Below are positions 44,938 to 55,047 of a stretch of DNA of 64,000 nucleotides, one piece after another. The position numbers and the translations under genes are program-made. The stretch lies in the NCBI GenBank assembly GCA_000158155.1, contig DS999407.1, positions 191,919-255,918 on the forward strand, read 5' to 3'. Within the stretch, counting starts at the first letter, position 1. Each line of letters begins with the position of its first letter. The DNA comes from a gamma proteobacterium NOR5-3. Lineage in GTDB: Bacteria; Pseudomonadota; Gammaproteobacteria; Pseudomonadales; Halieaceae. Below the pieces are notes generated by a model. It did not search any database. It was not told the origin of the DNA and saw nothing but the letters and a program-made list of their open reading frames with translations.

Positions 44938-45864
44938 ATGTCTAAAGTATGGATGTTCGCACTGTACATTACCGCAGTAGCGCTAGTTCTTTGGGGTACG
45001 TATTGGGTGACGAACAACACAAAAAGAACCGTATCGTTCTTGCTCCGCTGTATTTCCTCTCCCATTCTTATAATCCCGATTCTTGTATCCGGATCTACGA
45101 TCACACAGGAAACACTCCTACCATCGATAGCATTTTTTTTCGGATCGATCGCCGGATTGTATTTTTTGCAGAGAAAGTACCACGATGAACTAGTAGATCG
45201 AATCGAAAGCAGAAACCGCGCTATACAAGGAGCCTTTTTACTCGCAGCAGCAATTTTTTCGTTAGTGGCGCTTTATGACAGCTTTGCACATGTTTATCTG
45301 AAACTACTGTTTTTCAAAGTTGAACTAGGATCTCAATCCATAAATGATCGGGGTTTTGTGCTAACGCTATGCTCCCTACTAATTTTGTTCTCAACTATTG
45401 GAGCGGCATACTTTCAACGAAAGAATGAAGCATATACAACTTTGTTTCTTGACCTACTCTCAGCTCAGACCAACTTCATAGCGGTAATAGTCATATTCAA
45501 AGTAAGAGACTTCAATGCCGAAAACTGGTTTTTGGGCATTGAAGTGGGCCCAGGATTTTTCGCACTTGTAGTCAGTGGTCTTTGCATCTCAATGTTCGTA
45601 GCATCGCAAAAGCTTGTTTCAGTAGACAACGGGGGATCAACTCCGAACTGCCTAACCAAATCGAATAATGAAAATGCAAGCATTAGCATTGACGAAAACT
45701 TTGATTCAGGGGAATCATCTTTGCGGGGTGCGAAACCTAATCCGCTAAAAGCACGGGCGCAGAGTCTTCAGGGACGCAGCGATGCGCTAAGACGAATGGT
45801 GGCGATGAGATACGAGTTAAGCGTAAGGAGAAACCGTCGAGAGAATGTTCATCGAGAGAAGTAA
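44938..45864 (+). CDS. Unknown polytopic membrane protein
   Basis: 308 residues with about seven membrane helices (MFALYITAVALVLWGTYWVT, IISSPILIIPIL-type second helix, AFLLAAAIFSLVALYDSFAH, LTLCSLLILFSTIGAAYF, VGPGFFALVVSGLCISMFVA). A ~75-residue polar, basic C-terminal tail follows (LRRMVAMRYELSVRRNRREN), likely cytoplasmic. GGAGG and GGAAA lie upstream of ATG 44,938. No transporter or enzyme motif is recognised. Confidence 0.65.
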   Translation: MSKVWMFALYITAVALVLWGTYWVTNNTKRTVSFLLRCISSPILIIPILVSGSTITQETLLPSIAFFFGSIAGLYFLQRKYHDELVDRIESRNRAIQGAFLLAAAIFSLVALYDSFAHVYLKLLFFKVELGSQSINDRGFVLTLCSLLILFSTIGAAYFQRKNEAYTTLFLDLLSAQTNFIAVIVIFKVRDFNAENWFLGIEVGPGFFALVVSGLCISMFVASQKLVSVDNGGSTPNCLTKSNNENASISIDENFDSGESSLRGAKPNPLKARAQSLQGRSDALRRMVAMRYELSVRRNRRENVHREK

Positions 45865-46005
45865 CAAACCTGACAACGGCAAAATACAACTGCGCGCCTA
45901 CCCATATATTCAGGACCAACCAAGCGATACAGTCCATGTGTGGATCAACCCGGTGCCCCCTAGGAGCTTACTTGAAATTTTCTCGCCGACAAGTGTACGG
46001 TGTGA

Positions 46006-46614
46006 TCAATAATCGAATGGGATTGACTCTACGGCTGCAGGACCAAGCACATTCATGTACTTTTCGACTATTGTCGCACCAATTACATTGTAGAGACGCC
46101 AAAAACCTTTCTGACTGCAACCCACACTGTTTGCATAGTCCTTCAGGCTGACACGCACCCCGTCAGAAACAGTCATTACAAAATTGTCTGCCCTACTCAG
46201 CTCTGTGTACAACTTGTTCTTCTTCAATACTTTGAAGAGGCCCATTTCTTCTGAAATATAGAGCGCATAGTAGTACTGCAAGGTGTATCCCTGTGGATCG
46301 GCCGAATAATTTGCATACTGCCAACCATCTGGGCGGTCGTCACTGGAAAGATTGATGTGTGAATACATCGCCATACAATCATATCTGGCGAGATAGTCTT
46401 TTCCTAGATCGTTGTTGACGAACTCCCGCGCGATTTGCTCGTCGATCCTCTCAACCGCCTGTTGCCCATACCGATTTAGACTCATTGCCCGAAGTTGCCA
46501 CAGCACCCCATCAAGTTGGTCATCACTGGTCAAAAAGCGCTCGGCACTCACCGTAGACATCGACGTTATCAAAAACAACATGCCGAGGCTGGCTAGGTGG
46601 TGGCTGAGGTTCAA
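46006..46614 (-). CDS. Exported protein of unknown function, 202 residues
   Basis: An N-terminal signal peptide (LASLGMLFLITSMSTVSAER, cleavage after VSA) is followed by a soluble domain rich in Tyr and Asp with a few Cys (YDCMAMYSHINLSSDDRPDG, DYANSVGCSQKGFWRLYNVI). It is expected to be periplasmic or secreted. The start is TTG 46,614, or ATG 46,581 with a shorter signal. It is monocistronic and lies between the membrane protein and the IS6 element. No family recognised. Confidence 0.65.
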   Translation of the reverse strand: MNLSHHLASLGMLFLITSMSTVSAERFLTSDDQLDGVLWQLRAMSLNRYGQQAVERIDEQIAREFVNNDLGKDYLARYDCMAMYSHINLSSDDRPDGWQYANYSADPQGYTLQYYYALYISEEMGLFKVLKKNKLYTELSRADNFVMTVSDGVRVSLKDYANSVGCSQKGFWRLYNVIGATIVEKYMNVLGPAAVESIPFDY

Positions 46615-46748
46615 AAGACCAAATCTCCGAGATGCGACAAGTTGGATTTAGTTTAAAAGAGCGTCACAAGATATTACGTGGAAGTGTAATTCGCAATCCG
46701 ACGATGCGATGTCCGATAGCACTAACATCTGATTTGAACGTTCCCGGG

Positions 46749-47523
46749 GGTTCTGCCAAGTTAACTCAGGCAGAATGCAGAAATCCGCTCGTTCATCTCA
46801 ACTAACCGCTCTATTCCATTCTTCAAACGCACTTGTCCTGAGATTTCGATAATGCTGAGCTCGCACGAGATGTCTGCCCAGATTGAAGAGATTGGACACA
46901 GCAGCGTGGGCAGTAACAAATCGCTGCGCCTGCTTCATCGACTTGAATCGCCGCATTCCTCGCTCCCGCGCCCGGGTCGCCTCGTGTGATTGCTCAGCCC
47001 GATTATTCTCGTACTGCTGGGTGCTGTGCACCGTCTCGGGAATCAGCTCTCGGTGAGCAACTCCATAGCTTCGTAACTTATCAGTGACGATCTTCCTGGG
47101 CTCACCGCTGTGACTGCGTAGCAATCTTTTGAAGAAGCGCCTTGCAGCAGCACCATCCCGCTTTGCTTGTAGAAATACATCAACCACCTCACCGTCCTGA
47201 TCGACTGCTCGCCACAGGTAGTGTTGCTTGCCATTGATCTTGACGAAGACTTCATCGATGTAGAAGGTGTCGCCATAGCCGCTATGTTTACGCTTCAATC
47301 GACGCGAGAAAATAGCTCCGAATTTGCTACACCACAATCTGATGGACTCTCGACTTACGGTAATGCCCCGTTCAGCGAGTAGGTCTTCGATATCTCGGTG
47401 GCTAAGATTGAATCGAAAATAGAGCCAGACTGCATACGATATGATATCTGGAGGGAATCGGTGCCGTTTGTAGGTATTCATTCACGGATTCTACCAATTA
47501 CGGTGACTTTACTTGGCAGTACC
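46749..47523 (-). mobile_element. IS6-family insertion sequence
   Basis: Terminal inverted repeats are visible: GGTTCTGCCAAGT at 46,749-46,761 and its near-exact inverse ACTTGGCAGTACC at 47,511-47,523. The element is about 775 bases and carries one intact transposase gene, normal for the IS6/IS26 group. The flanking octamers (TTCCCGGG and CTACTGGG) differ, so no target duplication is seen. It sits 277 bases upstream of the DNA-processing operon and points away from it. Confidence 0.85.
46798..47481 (-). CDS. IS6-family transposase
   Basis: 227 residues. It starts with YKRHRFPPDIISYAVWLYFR and LSHRDIEDLLAERGITVSRE, the helix-turn-helix region of IS6 transposases. The DDE catalytic core follows: Asp in GDTFYIDEVFVKI, Asp in RKIVTDKLRSYGVAHRELIP and Glu in YENNRAEQSHEATRARERGM. 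The length and motifs are complete, so the enzyme could be active. Start ATG 47,481. IS6 elements move by replicative cointegrate formation and can mobilise neighbouring DNA. Confidence 0.93.
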   Translation of the reverse strand: MNTYKRHRFPPDIISYAVWLYFRFNLSHRDIEDLLAERGITVSRESIRLWCSKFGAIFSRRLKRKHSGYGDTFYIDEVFVKINGKQHYLWRAVDQDGEVVDVFLQAKRDGAAARRFFKRLLRSHSGEPRKIVTDKLRSYGVAHRELIPETVHSTQQYENNRAEQSHEATRARERGMRRFKSMKQAQRFVTAHAAVSNLFNLGRHLVRAQHYRNLRTSAFEEWNRAVS

Positions 47524-47800
47524 CTACTGGGAGCACACTGTTCCCAAACGGAAAAAGGTCTTAGGATCTAGATTTAACCTTACGTTCAGGGCCATCGAAA
47601 ACGCTGAGTAAACCATTCAATTGCGCTCCTGTCCTGCGATATTGGTTCTCCCCTAAAATCACGATAAATCAGGTAAGAGCAATTGGTCATATTTATTGCT
47701 GAAGCATTGCAACGCCGATAGTCAAAATCGGTGTCGATGATCGTGTTTCCAGCCGGCATAATACGATTAATCGTAAACTGCTTTAGTACTATGGAGCACC

Positions 47801-50497
47801 ATGCCGAGCAACGCCCAAGTCTGTAGCGTCAAAGTTACTGTCTCTCTGAGAGCTGATGGCTCGTTACCCAAGTCTCTGCCAGACACGATGGGCGAAATCA
47901 CCGTAGGACCAAAGGGTTTTTTAAACCTAATTGAAACCCAGCTAGGCATTCCCTTTTCCGATGCCCCTTTCACCGCGCGCCTAATTCAGTACCTGGGGTG
48001 CATCGATCAAATTGATCGTCCAGCGGCTTTTTATCATGCATCCTACGATGCCGATCCGTTCTCGGTTGCCCGTACGCTTCTGCAATGGCGTGACCAATGG
48101 TACGAAGCAGGATGGCAAGGTGATTTCGAAAAAGATGTTCCTGCGAAACTGGCCGATATGGCTGCTATCGAATCGCTAGCCAGGGACGTAGTAGAGCCCA
48201 ACATCGGGCAACGAATACAACGCGTCCTCGAGCTACTTCCCGATAATTCCATCGCTATTGAGTCCATCACGTTGCGCGATCCCTTAACTCACTTCTCACA
48301 CCTCTGGCAAAGACTGATTGAAGCCAGTGGCGCAGACATCATCGAGGGTACAAATGCCGAACCGCAGGCTGATGAAAATACCGACCTTGGCCGACTGCAA
48401 CGCCATTTGCTCAGCGATACGAACGAGAAAATACACCTCCACGGCGACGGCTCAGTTTTGGTGCTGCGCGGTGACTCGCCACAGGAGAGCGCACCACTGA
48501 CTGCACTTCTCACCCGACATTGTTTAGATCAAGCGCCAGATCTATCGATTGCGCTCTTGGCAGAGTGTCGAGGTGAACTGCTGGATAACTCACTGGAGAA
48601 CATACACAGCCCCCGCCTAGGATTTAGCGCGTTGTCACCCTGGCGACCGGTTTTTCAAGTCTTACCCCTAGCCTGCGAACTGCTGTGGGACCCGCTCAAC
48701 CCCACTGCGCTCTTTCAATTCCTATCGCATTCTGTCGGCCCCATCCCCAGGCGTATTCGAGAGAAACTGGCTGAGACCGTGGCGGGCACTCCGGGGATCG
48801 GCAGTAAAGACTGGGAGGAGACGATTGCCCAAACTCTGGCTAATGAGGACGAGGATAGGCGAGAGAAGCTGCAAGCGGACATACGCTACTGGCTGGAGCC
48901 ACCGCGCTTTTCACCCGCCACCGGTGTAGACAGTCAGACCCTGTCGCGGCGCGCTCAAAGAGTCGCTGACTGGCTACAGGGTTCAAAAGAAGCTAGCGAT
49001 AACCCTGCGCTCAAGTCGCTGTACAACATAGCCCTAAACCAAGCACTGGAGTTTGTCAGTGCCATAGAACGACTGAGGGTCCACGGACGAGAAAACCTTA
49101 CGCAAGACAACGTACGACGTCTGATTGAAGATGTTCGAGGCACGGGCGCCTCAGTAACTGACCGCAGTGCAGAGGTTATCCCCGGTAAAGCACGGGTATT
49201 GCGTGCCGACCACTCGAGCACATTCGCAGCACCTGTCGACAACGTCATCTGGTGGGACTGCCAATCCAGTGACCGCGTACACCGCTGGCCCTGGTCGAAG
49301 ACCGAGCGTGCCGCTCTACTGGCGAATGGCGTGCGACTTCAGTCAGAGGATGCTCAACTGGAATGGTTAGGGGAGGCTTGGTTGCGCCCCATCCTGTGCG
49401 CCAAGGCACGATGCACGTTCGTTTTCCATGATGACGCCGAGCGGCATCATCCGGTGTGGGACCAGGTGGCCTGCTTAACGGACGGACTGCCGACCCTGCA
49501 GATTTCTGCGCCGGAAACAGCCGCTGGCTTGGGAGTTACTAGTAGCTCTCTGGATGCGTACCCGCTGCAGGAAAAGGTGCGCTGGTGGCGATTACCTGAA
49601 TCAGTGACCCTACCCAAACGCAGTGCAGAGTCCTTCTCCAGTCTAGACAGCTACATTCATAGCCCTTACCAGTGGCTGCTGCGCTACGCCGCCAAGGTCA
49701 GGCCAGGATCTCTGGCGAGCGTCAGCGATGGCAATCTCCTCAAAGGCAGCCTAGCCCATCGTGCTTATGAAGAGTTTTTCGAAACACACGCAGATATAAG
49801 CCGAATCGACCCTAATAGCATTGCTGATTGGATTGATGAAACGATAGGTGACCTACTACGGCAAGAGGGTGCCCTACTTCTTGAGCCTGGCCGTCAGGCC
49901 GAGTGTGAACGATTTATCACCCAGGTGCAGGAGTCGCTCACCACCCTGGTGCGCCATCTACTGGCTGCCGCCGTGGTTAAGGTCGACATGGAGCTGTGGC
50001 AAGAGGGCGTCTTTGCCGGCGGTAAGCTAAACGGCTCAATTGACGTACTGGCCACCCGATCAGACGGTCAGGAAGCGGTGGTCGATATTAAATGGGGTGG
50101 CAAGACCTATCGCCGAGACGCGCTGCTCTCTAACAGCTACTTACAATTGGCCACTTACGCACAGCTTCGTCGCAACAACGATGCTCAGTGGTCACCCGCG
50201 CTGAGCTATTTCATCGTGCAAGACGCGCACCTGCTCAGCCTCAATCACGACTTTTTCCCCAGGGCAGAGATCATAAAGCCCAAGGTCGAAGAAAACTCAG
50301 CGCAGTATTGGCAGCGTTTTGAGCAAAGCTGGAAGTGGCGCAAGGCGCAGTTCGATCAAGGCCTCGTCGAAGTGACCGTATCGGACACCGAACCCTCCGA
50401 TGAATCAGTCCCAAACGAAGATTGCCTGGAAATTCCAGAGGCCAGCGACACATTCAACGATTACAAAGTACTCACTGGCTGGGGACGCAACGCATGA
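47801..50497 (+). CDS. AddB-like protein with PD-(D/E)XK nuclease domain
   Basis: 898 residues. The N-terminal ~600 residues look like a helicase-fold domain without a Walker A, as in AddB-type partner subunits. The C-terminal nuclease begins SFSSLDSYIHSPYQWLLRYA, with GNLLKGSLAHRAYEEFF. Catalytic residues lie in GSIDVLATRSDGQEAVVDIK (Asp...Asp-x-Lys) and the QLATYAQL helix, the RecB/AddB nuclease signature. It should cut DNA together with the adjoining AddA-like helicase. ATG 47,801 has TGGAG just before it. Its stop overlaps the next start (ATGA). First gene of the five-gene operon. No iron-sulfur Cys cluster is obvious. Confidence 0.82.
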   Translation: MPSNAQVCSVKVTVSLRADGSLPKSLPDTMGEITVGPKGFLNLIETQLGIPFSDAPFTARLIQYLGCIDQIDRPAAFYHASYDADPFSVARTLLQWRDQWYEAGWQGDFEKDVPAKLADMAAIESLARDVVEPNIGQRIQRVLELLPDNSIAIESITLRDPLTHFSHLWQRLIEASGADIIEGTNAEPQADENTDLGRLQRHLLSDTNEKIHLHGDGSVLVLRGDSPQESAPLTALLTRHCLDQAPDLSIALLAECRGELLDNSLENIHSPRLGFSALSPWRPVFQVLPLACELLWDPLNPTALFQFLSHSVGPIPRRIREKLAETVAGTPGIGSKDWEETIAQTLANEDEDRREKLQADIRYWLEPPRFSPATGVDSQTLSRRAQRVADWLQGSKEASDNPALKSLYNIALNQALEFVSAIERLRVHGRENLTQDNVRRLIEDVRGTGASVTDRSAEVIPGKARVLRADHSSTFAAPVDNVIWWDCQSSDRVHRWPWSKTERAALLANGVRLQSEDAQLEWLGEAWLRPILCAKARCTFVFHDDAERHHPVWDQVACLTDGLPTLQISAPETAAGLGVTSSSLDAYPLQEKVRWWRLPESVTLPKRSAESFSSLDSYIHSPYQWLLRYAAKVRPGSLASVSDGNLLKGSLAHRAYEEFFETHADISRIDPNSIADWIDETIGDLLRQEGALLLEPGRQAECERFITQVQESLTTLVRHLLAAAVVKVDMELWQEGVFAGGKLNGSIDVLATRSDGQEAVVDIKWGGKTYRRDALLSNSYLQLATYAQLRRNNDAQWSPALSYFIVQDAHLLSLNHDFFPRAEIIKPKVEENSAQYWQRFEQSWKWRKAQFDQGLVEVTVSDTEPSDESVPNEDCLEIPEASDTFNDYKVLTGWGRNA

Positions 50498-53400
50498 GCA
50501 ACTCTACCAGCTCCAATATCCATTTCATCAGCGCAGGTGCTGGAAGTGGAAAAACCTACTCCCTGACCCAGAAGCTTGAGCAATTACTCTCATCACAGGA
50601 GGTCAGCCCCGCCGGGGTAATAGCCACGACGTTTACCAAGCTTGCGGCCGGAGAGCTTAAGGAGCGGGTACGCAGCAAGCTGATCGAATCGGGCCAGCTT
50701 GGTGTGGCTAATCAAATGGAGCAGGCACTCATCGGCACCGTCAATGGTGTGTGCGGCGACCTACTGCGGCGCTTCGCCTTTGAGGCTCACATGCCGCCCG
50801 ACCAATTGGTGCTGGATGAAGCGCAGGGCGATCTGCTTTTCTATCAGGCCATAGAGCATGCACTGGCGACCAACAAGCCACTGATACGAAAAATGAATGC
50901 AACCTGCCATCGTCTACAAATCATTGACCGATCGCGTCAGCTGAACTGGCGTGCTGAGGTTAAAAGCATTGCCGATGCAGCTCGCGCCAACAACCAATCA
51001 GCACAGGATATCCGCTACCTTGGTAAAGCCAGCGCTGACGGACTCCTGGCACATTTCCCAACCGTCACAGACCGCGATCTCGATAGGCAATTACTCAACG
51101 CTATAGAGCAAGCCCTCGATGGGATTGATACTGACACTGATGGCACAAAGGTCACCGGTAAATATGTATCGTTAATCACCGGCGTCAGAGCCGCCCTCTA
51201 TAACGATAGAGCGACCTGGCCCGAATGGCTTTCTTTAAGCAAGGAAATGCCAGGCGCGAAGTCCAAACCCTACGCCGAGCCGATTGCGGATATCGCGATC
51301 GACTACGCCAAGCATCCCAAGCTGCATGAGGATATTCGCTTTTTCGCCGTCAGTGCCTTCGAGATTGCCGCTGACAGCCTCAGCGCCTACCAGCTGCTAA
51401 AGACCCAGAAGGGCCTGATCGACTTCGTCGATCAAGAACAGCGGCTGTATCAACTGCTCGACCACCCCACGGTTCGTGAAACACTCAAAGAGGAACTTCA
51501 GCTACTGATGGTGGATGAGTTTCAGGACACGAGCCCCATACAGCTGGCACTGTTTCTCAAACTATCCCAACTCGCCGAACAAGTAATTTGGGTAGGCGAT
51601 ATCAAACAGTCGATTTACGGATTTCGGGGGTCTGATCCCACCTTGATGGCGGCGGTGGTTAAGCGCGTCACTGATGAGGGTAACGCTCCCGAAATTTTGG
51701 AAAACTCCTGGCGCTCTACCCCCGAGCTGGTCGCCTACACCAACAACTTATTTGCTCCTGCCTTTACCGACTCGCTAAGGCCGGAACAGGTCACGCTGAA
51801 ACCAGCGCGCAAATCGTTCACCGACAACCCCGCCGTGACGCTCTGGCGACTACAGGAAAGTAACAAAGAGAAACGTGCCCGGGCTCTAGCCGTTGGAGTT
51901 ACATCACTTCTAGAGAGCAAACCCACCGTTATCGACAAAGACAGCCAACTTCCTCGGACGGCTAACTATAGCGATGTCGCGATATTGTGCCGAACTCACA
52001 CCAATTTGGACGCTGTTGCCACGGCGCTGAGCGAGGCCAAACTACCTATTCGCTACAAACGTCCCGGTTTACTCGCCACGCCTGAAGGGTGCCTCGCACT
52101 CGCGTGCCTGCGGCGTTTAATCGACCCGCTGGATACTTTAGCAAGTGCCGAAATTCTAAGCCTCAGCGAGTGCGAAAGCCCAGATAACTGGATCGCGCAG
52201 CGAATAGCCTACCTGGAAGACACCGATCAGAAACCACATCAATGGCTGGAAGACGACGAGACCGGACCGATTGCAGCGCTGAAGGCGCAACGCATCCGCC
52301 TCCCGTTTCTGACGCCAGTGGAGACCCTGCGACTCGCGATAGACGCGGGCAACGTGCGGCAGTCAGTCTTTCGTTGGGGCCCCACCGAACAGCGCAGCCA
52401 GCATCGTCTAAACAACTTGGCAGCCCTATTGGGCCATGCAGAGGAGTATATGAATCAATGCTCCTCCCAGAACCAGCCAGCCACCGCCGCTGGGCTTGTG
52501 CTCTGGCTATATCAACTAGCGCAGGCCGAGCAGGACACTCAGGCCACAGGTGGCTCCGAAAATGCCATACAACTCGTCACTCATCACGGCGCCAAGGGAC
52601 TGGAGTGGCCTTTCGTCATCGCGATGGACTTGGACGCAAAACTCAAACCGCGCCTCTGGGGTCTCACCGTATTGCCCTCTCCCCATGCTATCGACCTCGA
52701 CAATCCGCTGGCTAATCGCACGCTACGTTACTGGCCGACCTTCGCCGGGCTTCAGAGCGCCAAAATCTCGCTACTCGATGACATCGCCGCGAGCGATGAA
52801 GGTGAATTAGCGATGGCACAAGAGCTGCAAGAGGCCAAAAGACTGCTGTATGTATCGCTCACTCGACCGCGTGACGGCCTCATTCTTACGATGAACAAAA
52901 ATGACGAAGACGGCGAATGGATGAACACGCTGGGTGCCGATTGGATGTTGCCCACAACCGAAACTTTGGAACTCCCTGATGGATCGACTATCCCGAGCGC
53001 TGTTATTGAGCTGGTAGAGAGTGAAGCAGAAATTACACTGACACCCTACCGCCCCACCTGGCTCAGCACCACAGCATCCCTCGTCGGCAAGCTGCCATTA
53101 CGCTTGAGTCCGTCATCGATACCGCCAAACCCTTCAGCGACCATCGGTGAAGTAATCGAGTTCGGTGAGCGGCTAGAGATAACGGGAGAATACGATCCAG
53201 CCACTCTTGGATCAGCGCTGCATGCTGTGATTGCGACCACAATTCTCGGGCAAAATTCTACTGAGCGAGTGCTGCAAGACCATGGCGTAGACAGCGTTAT
53301 CTCGATCGAGGCCGCAGACAAGTGTACGAACCGACTGATGAACACAATTGAAGAACGATTCAAGCCTTTCGCCTACTACACCGAGTATCCCATTCACTAC

Positions 53401-53661
53401 ACAACCGATGAGGGTCAAATAGTCAATGGATGGATTGATCTACTACTGGAAACTGAAGATGGCTTCGTGTTGATTGATCACAAGGCGTCACCCAGAGCTA
53501 AATCTGACTGGGCTGAAATCGCGCTGGGATACTCTGGACAGCTTGCGGCCTATGCCAGAGGCGTCTCTCAAATAACTAATAAACCTGTTGTTGGGCAGTG
53601 GATTCACTTTGCGGCCACAGGTGGGCTGGTTGCTGTCAGCCAGCCGTCGATTTCGATATGA
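50494..53661 (+). CDS. AddA/RecB-like UvrD-family helicase-nuclease
   Basis: 1,055 residues from ATG 50,494, inside the stop of the previous gene. Superfamily 1 motifs are complete: Walker A ISAGAGSGKTYSLTQKL, motif II LLMVDEFQDTSPIQLALFLK, motif III WVGDIKQSIYGFRGSDP, motif V THHGAKGLEWPFVIAMDLD and motif VI RLLYVSLTRPRDGLIL. A C-terminal PD-(D/E)XK nuclease shows NGWIDLLLETEDGFVLIDHK and GYSGQLAAYARGV. This is the AddA layout: helicase plus nuclease that resects DNA ends. Paired with the AddB-like gene it makes a complete helicase-nuclease, but within an operon of other DNA enzymes rather than alone as in a housekeeping addAB locus. Confidence 0.92.
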   Translation: MSNSTSSNIHFISAGAGSGKTYSLTQKLEQLLSSQEVSPAGVIATTFTKLAAGELKERVRSKLIESGQLGVANQMEQALIGTVNGVCGDLLRRFAFEAHMPPDQLVLDEAQGDLLFYQAIEHALATNKPLIRKMNATCHRLQIIDRSRQLNWRAEVKSIADAARANNQSAQDIRYLGKASADGLLAHFPTVTDRDLDRQLLNAIEQALDGIDTDTDGTKVTGKYVSLITGVRAALYNDRATWPEWLSLSKEMPGAKSKPYAEPIADIAIDYAKHPKLHEDIRFFAVSAFEIAADSLSAYQLLKTQKGLIDFVDQEQRLYQLLDHPTVRETLKEELQLLMVDEFQDTSPIQLALFLKLSQLAEQVIWVGDIKQSIYGFRGSDPTLMAAVVKRVTDEGNAPEILENSWRSTPELVAYTNNLFAPAFTDSLRPEQVTLKPARKSFTDNPAVTLWRLQESNKEKRARALAVGVTSLLESKPTVIDKDSQLPRTANYSDVAILCRTHTNLDAVATALSEAKLPIRYKRPGLLATPEGCLALACLRRLIDPLDTLASAEILSLSECESPDNWIAQRIAYLEDTDQKPHQWLEDDETGPIAALKAQRIRLPFLTPVETLRLAIDAGNVRQSVFRWGPTEQRSQHRLNNLAALLGHAEEYMNQCSSQNQPATAAGLVLWLYQLAQAEQDTQATGGSENAIQLVTHHGAKGLEWPFVIAMDLDAKLKPRLWGLTVLPSPHAIDLDNPLANRTLRYWPTFAGLQSAKISLLDDIAASDEGELAMAQELQEAKRLLYVSLTRPRDGLILTMNKNDEDGEWMNTLGADWMLPTTETLELPDGSTIPSAVIELVESEAEITLTPYRPTWLSTTASLVGKLPLRLSPSSIPPNPSATIGEVIEFGERLEITGEYDPATLGSALHAVIATTILGQNSTERVLQDHGVDSVISIEAADKCTNRLMNTIEERFKPFAYYTEYPIHYTTDEGQIVNGWIDLLLETEDGFVLIDHKASPRAKSDWAEIALGYSGQLAAYARGVSQITNKPVVGQWIHFAATGGLVAVSQPSISI

Positions 53662-53814
53662 TCGATTGTGAGCGGGCGCGCAGCCAACGCCATTTGGGCC
53701 GCATCCACATTAGTAACATCGAACGTCCAGACGAGAGGCCGGAATTGCACAAAGAAAAGCTGTTTTAGTGTGTCAAACACACCCTACATCTTGCCCAGTT
53801 GAGTGCTGACATCA

Positions 53815-55047
53815 ATGGCCTTCCTATCGCTACTTGATGACCGCGAAAAACCAAAGGGATCCCGCGACCCACTGGGCTTTGAGATGGTTTGGAGTCACTA
53901 CGGCCGCGAGGTCGTTGGGAATTTAACGACCATCACCTCTTCCATCAGTAACTTCGCCGTCGCTCTGCTCGGGTTTAAATGGGCTAACGAATTAGCGTTG
54001 CACCTACCCGAACACGCGCGTCATCTGGAGGTCCGCGAGACCTTTTTACGCTATGAGCAACTGACCGGATACTTACGCTATTTGGCTGGCGACAAGGCTT
54101 TGATGGGCATCACCCGCATAGGTCGGCGTATAGAAGAACCCGCTGGCCGTGTCTCGTTTGGGCTAGACACTGACCAGCAAATCCTCAGCGATCAAGCAAG
54201 TTATGGCATGTGGGGTCTTTACTCGTCCGCAATGAGGGATACGCAGTTGGTGCACGGCGATGACCGCCTGCTTACCGCCTTAGGCATGGATATTGCCGCG
54301 ATTATTGAGCGGAAGCTCGACAAAGACGCTCTCATCAAGCTGTTTCGGTCAAAGCGAAAGGTGAGGGCCGATGAACTCACATCGTTTGCAAAGCCTTTCC
54401 TTGCAGCAATCAACCAAAAACGCGTCCGCGATCGACTGTTACACGCTCTCATGAACGGCAACCCTCACAAAAGACTCCAGCAGGAAATGTGGGATGTCAC
54501 GCAGAAACTAGCCAATGCAGACGCTCGCATTCGCGGGGTGGCCGACTTCATAGACCAAGTCGCTCGTCAAACTCAGGAACCCACGCTACAAAAGTGTCTC
54601 ATTGACATACAACAGGTCGAGCGTCTGCTGGTCGCCAGTAACAACGTCTTCCATTATTGCCGGCGCAAAGACGGTGAGTCGGTAGGCAACATCGTCAAAG
54701 AATTGGACCAACGCTATGAATATAGCCATCTACCGATGAACTTGGACTTGAGTCAGGTACCACGGGGGGAGCGGCTGAGAGAGATATTAGACTCCTTCCG
54801 CGCCGGAAATACGGCACAAGCTGTGCAGCAGATACTCGAACTCAATCGCATTGTTATGGCCCAACGTGGCGGCGCACCGTGGGTAGAGGCTGAATCCAGT
54901 AAACACCTGCGCGTGCGCGTACCGAGTGAACTTGCGGCGCTTAAAAGTCAGAACGAACTCGAAAAGGATTGGGATTACGACTACTTTCTCGGGTCATTTA
55001 TTCAAATAGCCAGCGATGGTTTGAAGGCACAATGGACGGCGCGGTAG
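53815..55047 (+). CDS. Unknown 410-residue protein of the helicase operon
   Basis: ATG 53,815 starts MAFLSLLDDREKPKGSRDPL. A longer frame from GTG 53,803 exists. The product is soluble and mainly helical: VGNLTTITSSISNFAVALLG, LSDQASYGMWGLYSSAMRDT, LIDIQQVERLLVASNNVFHY, and a C-terminal region that includes LGSFIQIASDGLKAQW. No nuclease or NTPase motif is visible. The 154-base gap after the AddA-like gene is the largest in the cluster. The stop is overlapped by 16 bases with the phospholipase-D-type gene, so these two are co-translated and probably partners. Confidence 0.72.
   Translation: MAFLSLLDDREKPKGSRDPLGFEMVWSHYGREVVGNLTTITSSISNFAVALLGFKWANELALHLPEHARHLEVRETFLRYEQLTGYLRYLAGDKALMGITRIGRRIEEPAGRVSFGLDTDQQILSDQASYGMWGLYSSAMRDTQLVHGDDRLLTALGMDIAAIIERKLDKDALIKLFRSKRKVRADELTSFAKPFLAAINQKRVRDRLLHALMNGNPHKRLQQEMWDVTQKLANADARIRGVADFIDQVARQTQEPTLQKCLIDIQQVERLLVASNNVFHYCRRKDGESVGNIVKELDQRYEYSHLPMNLDLSQVPRGERLREILDSFRAGNTAQAVQQILELNRIVMAQRGGAPWVEAESSKHLRVRVPSELAALKSQNELEKDWDYDYFLGSFIQIASDGLKAQWTAR

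Noticed and set aside
46741-47531. Target-site duplication of the IS6 element
   Set aside because: The flanking octamers TTCCCGGG and CTACTGGG do not match.
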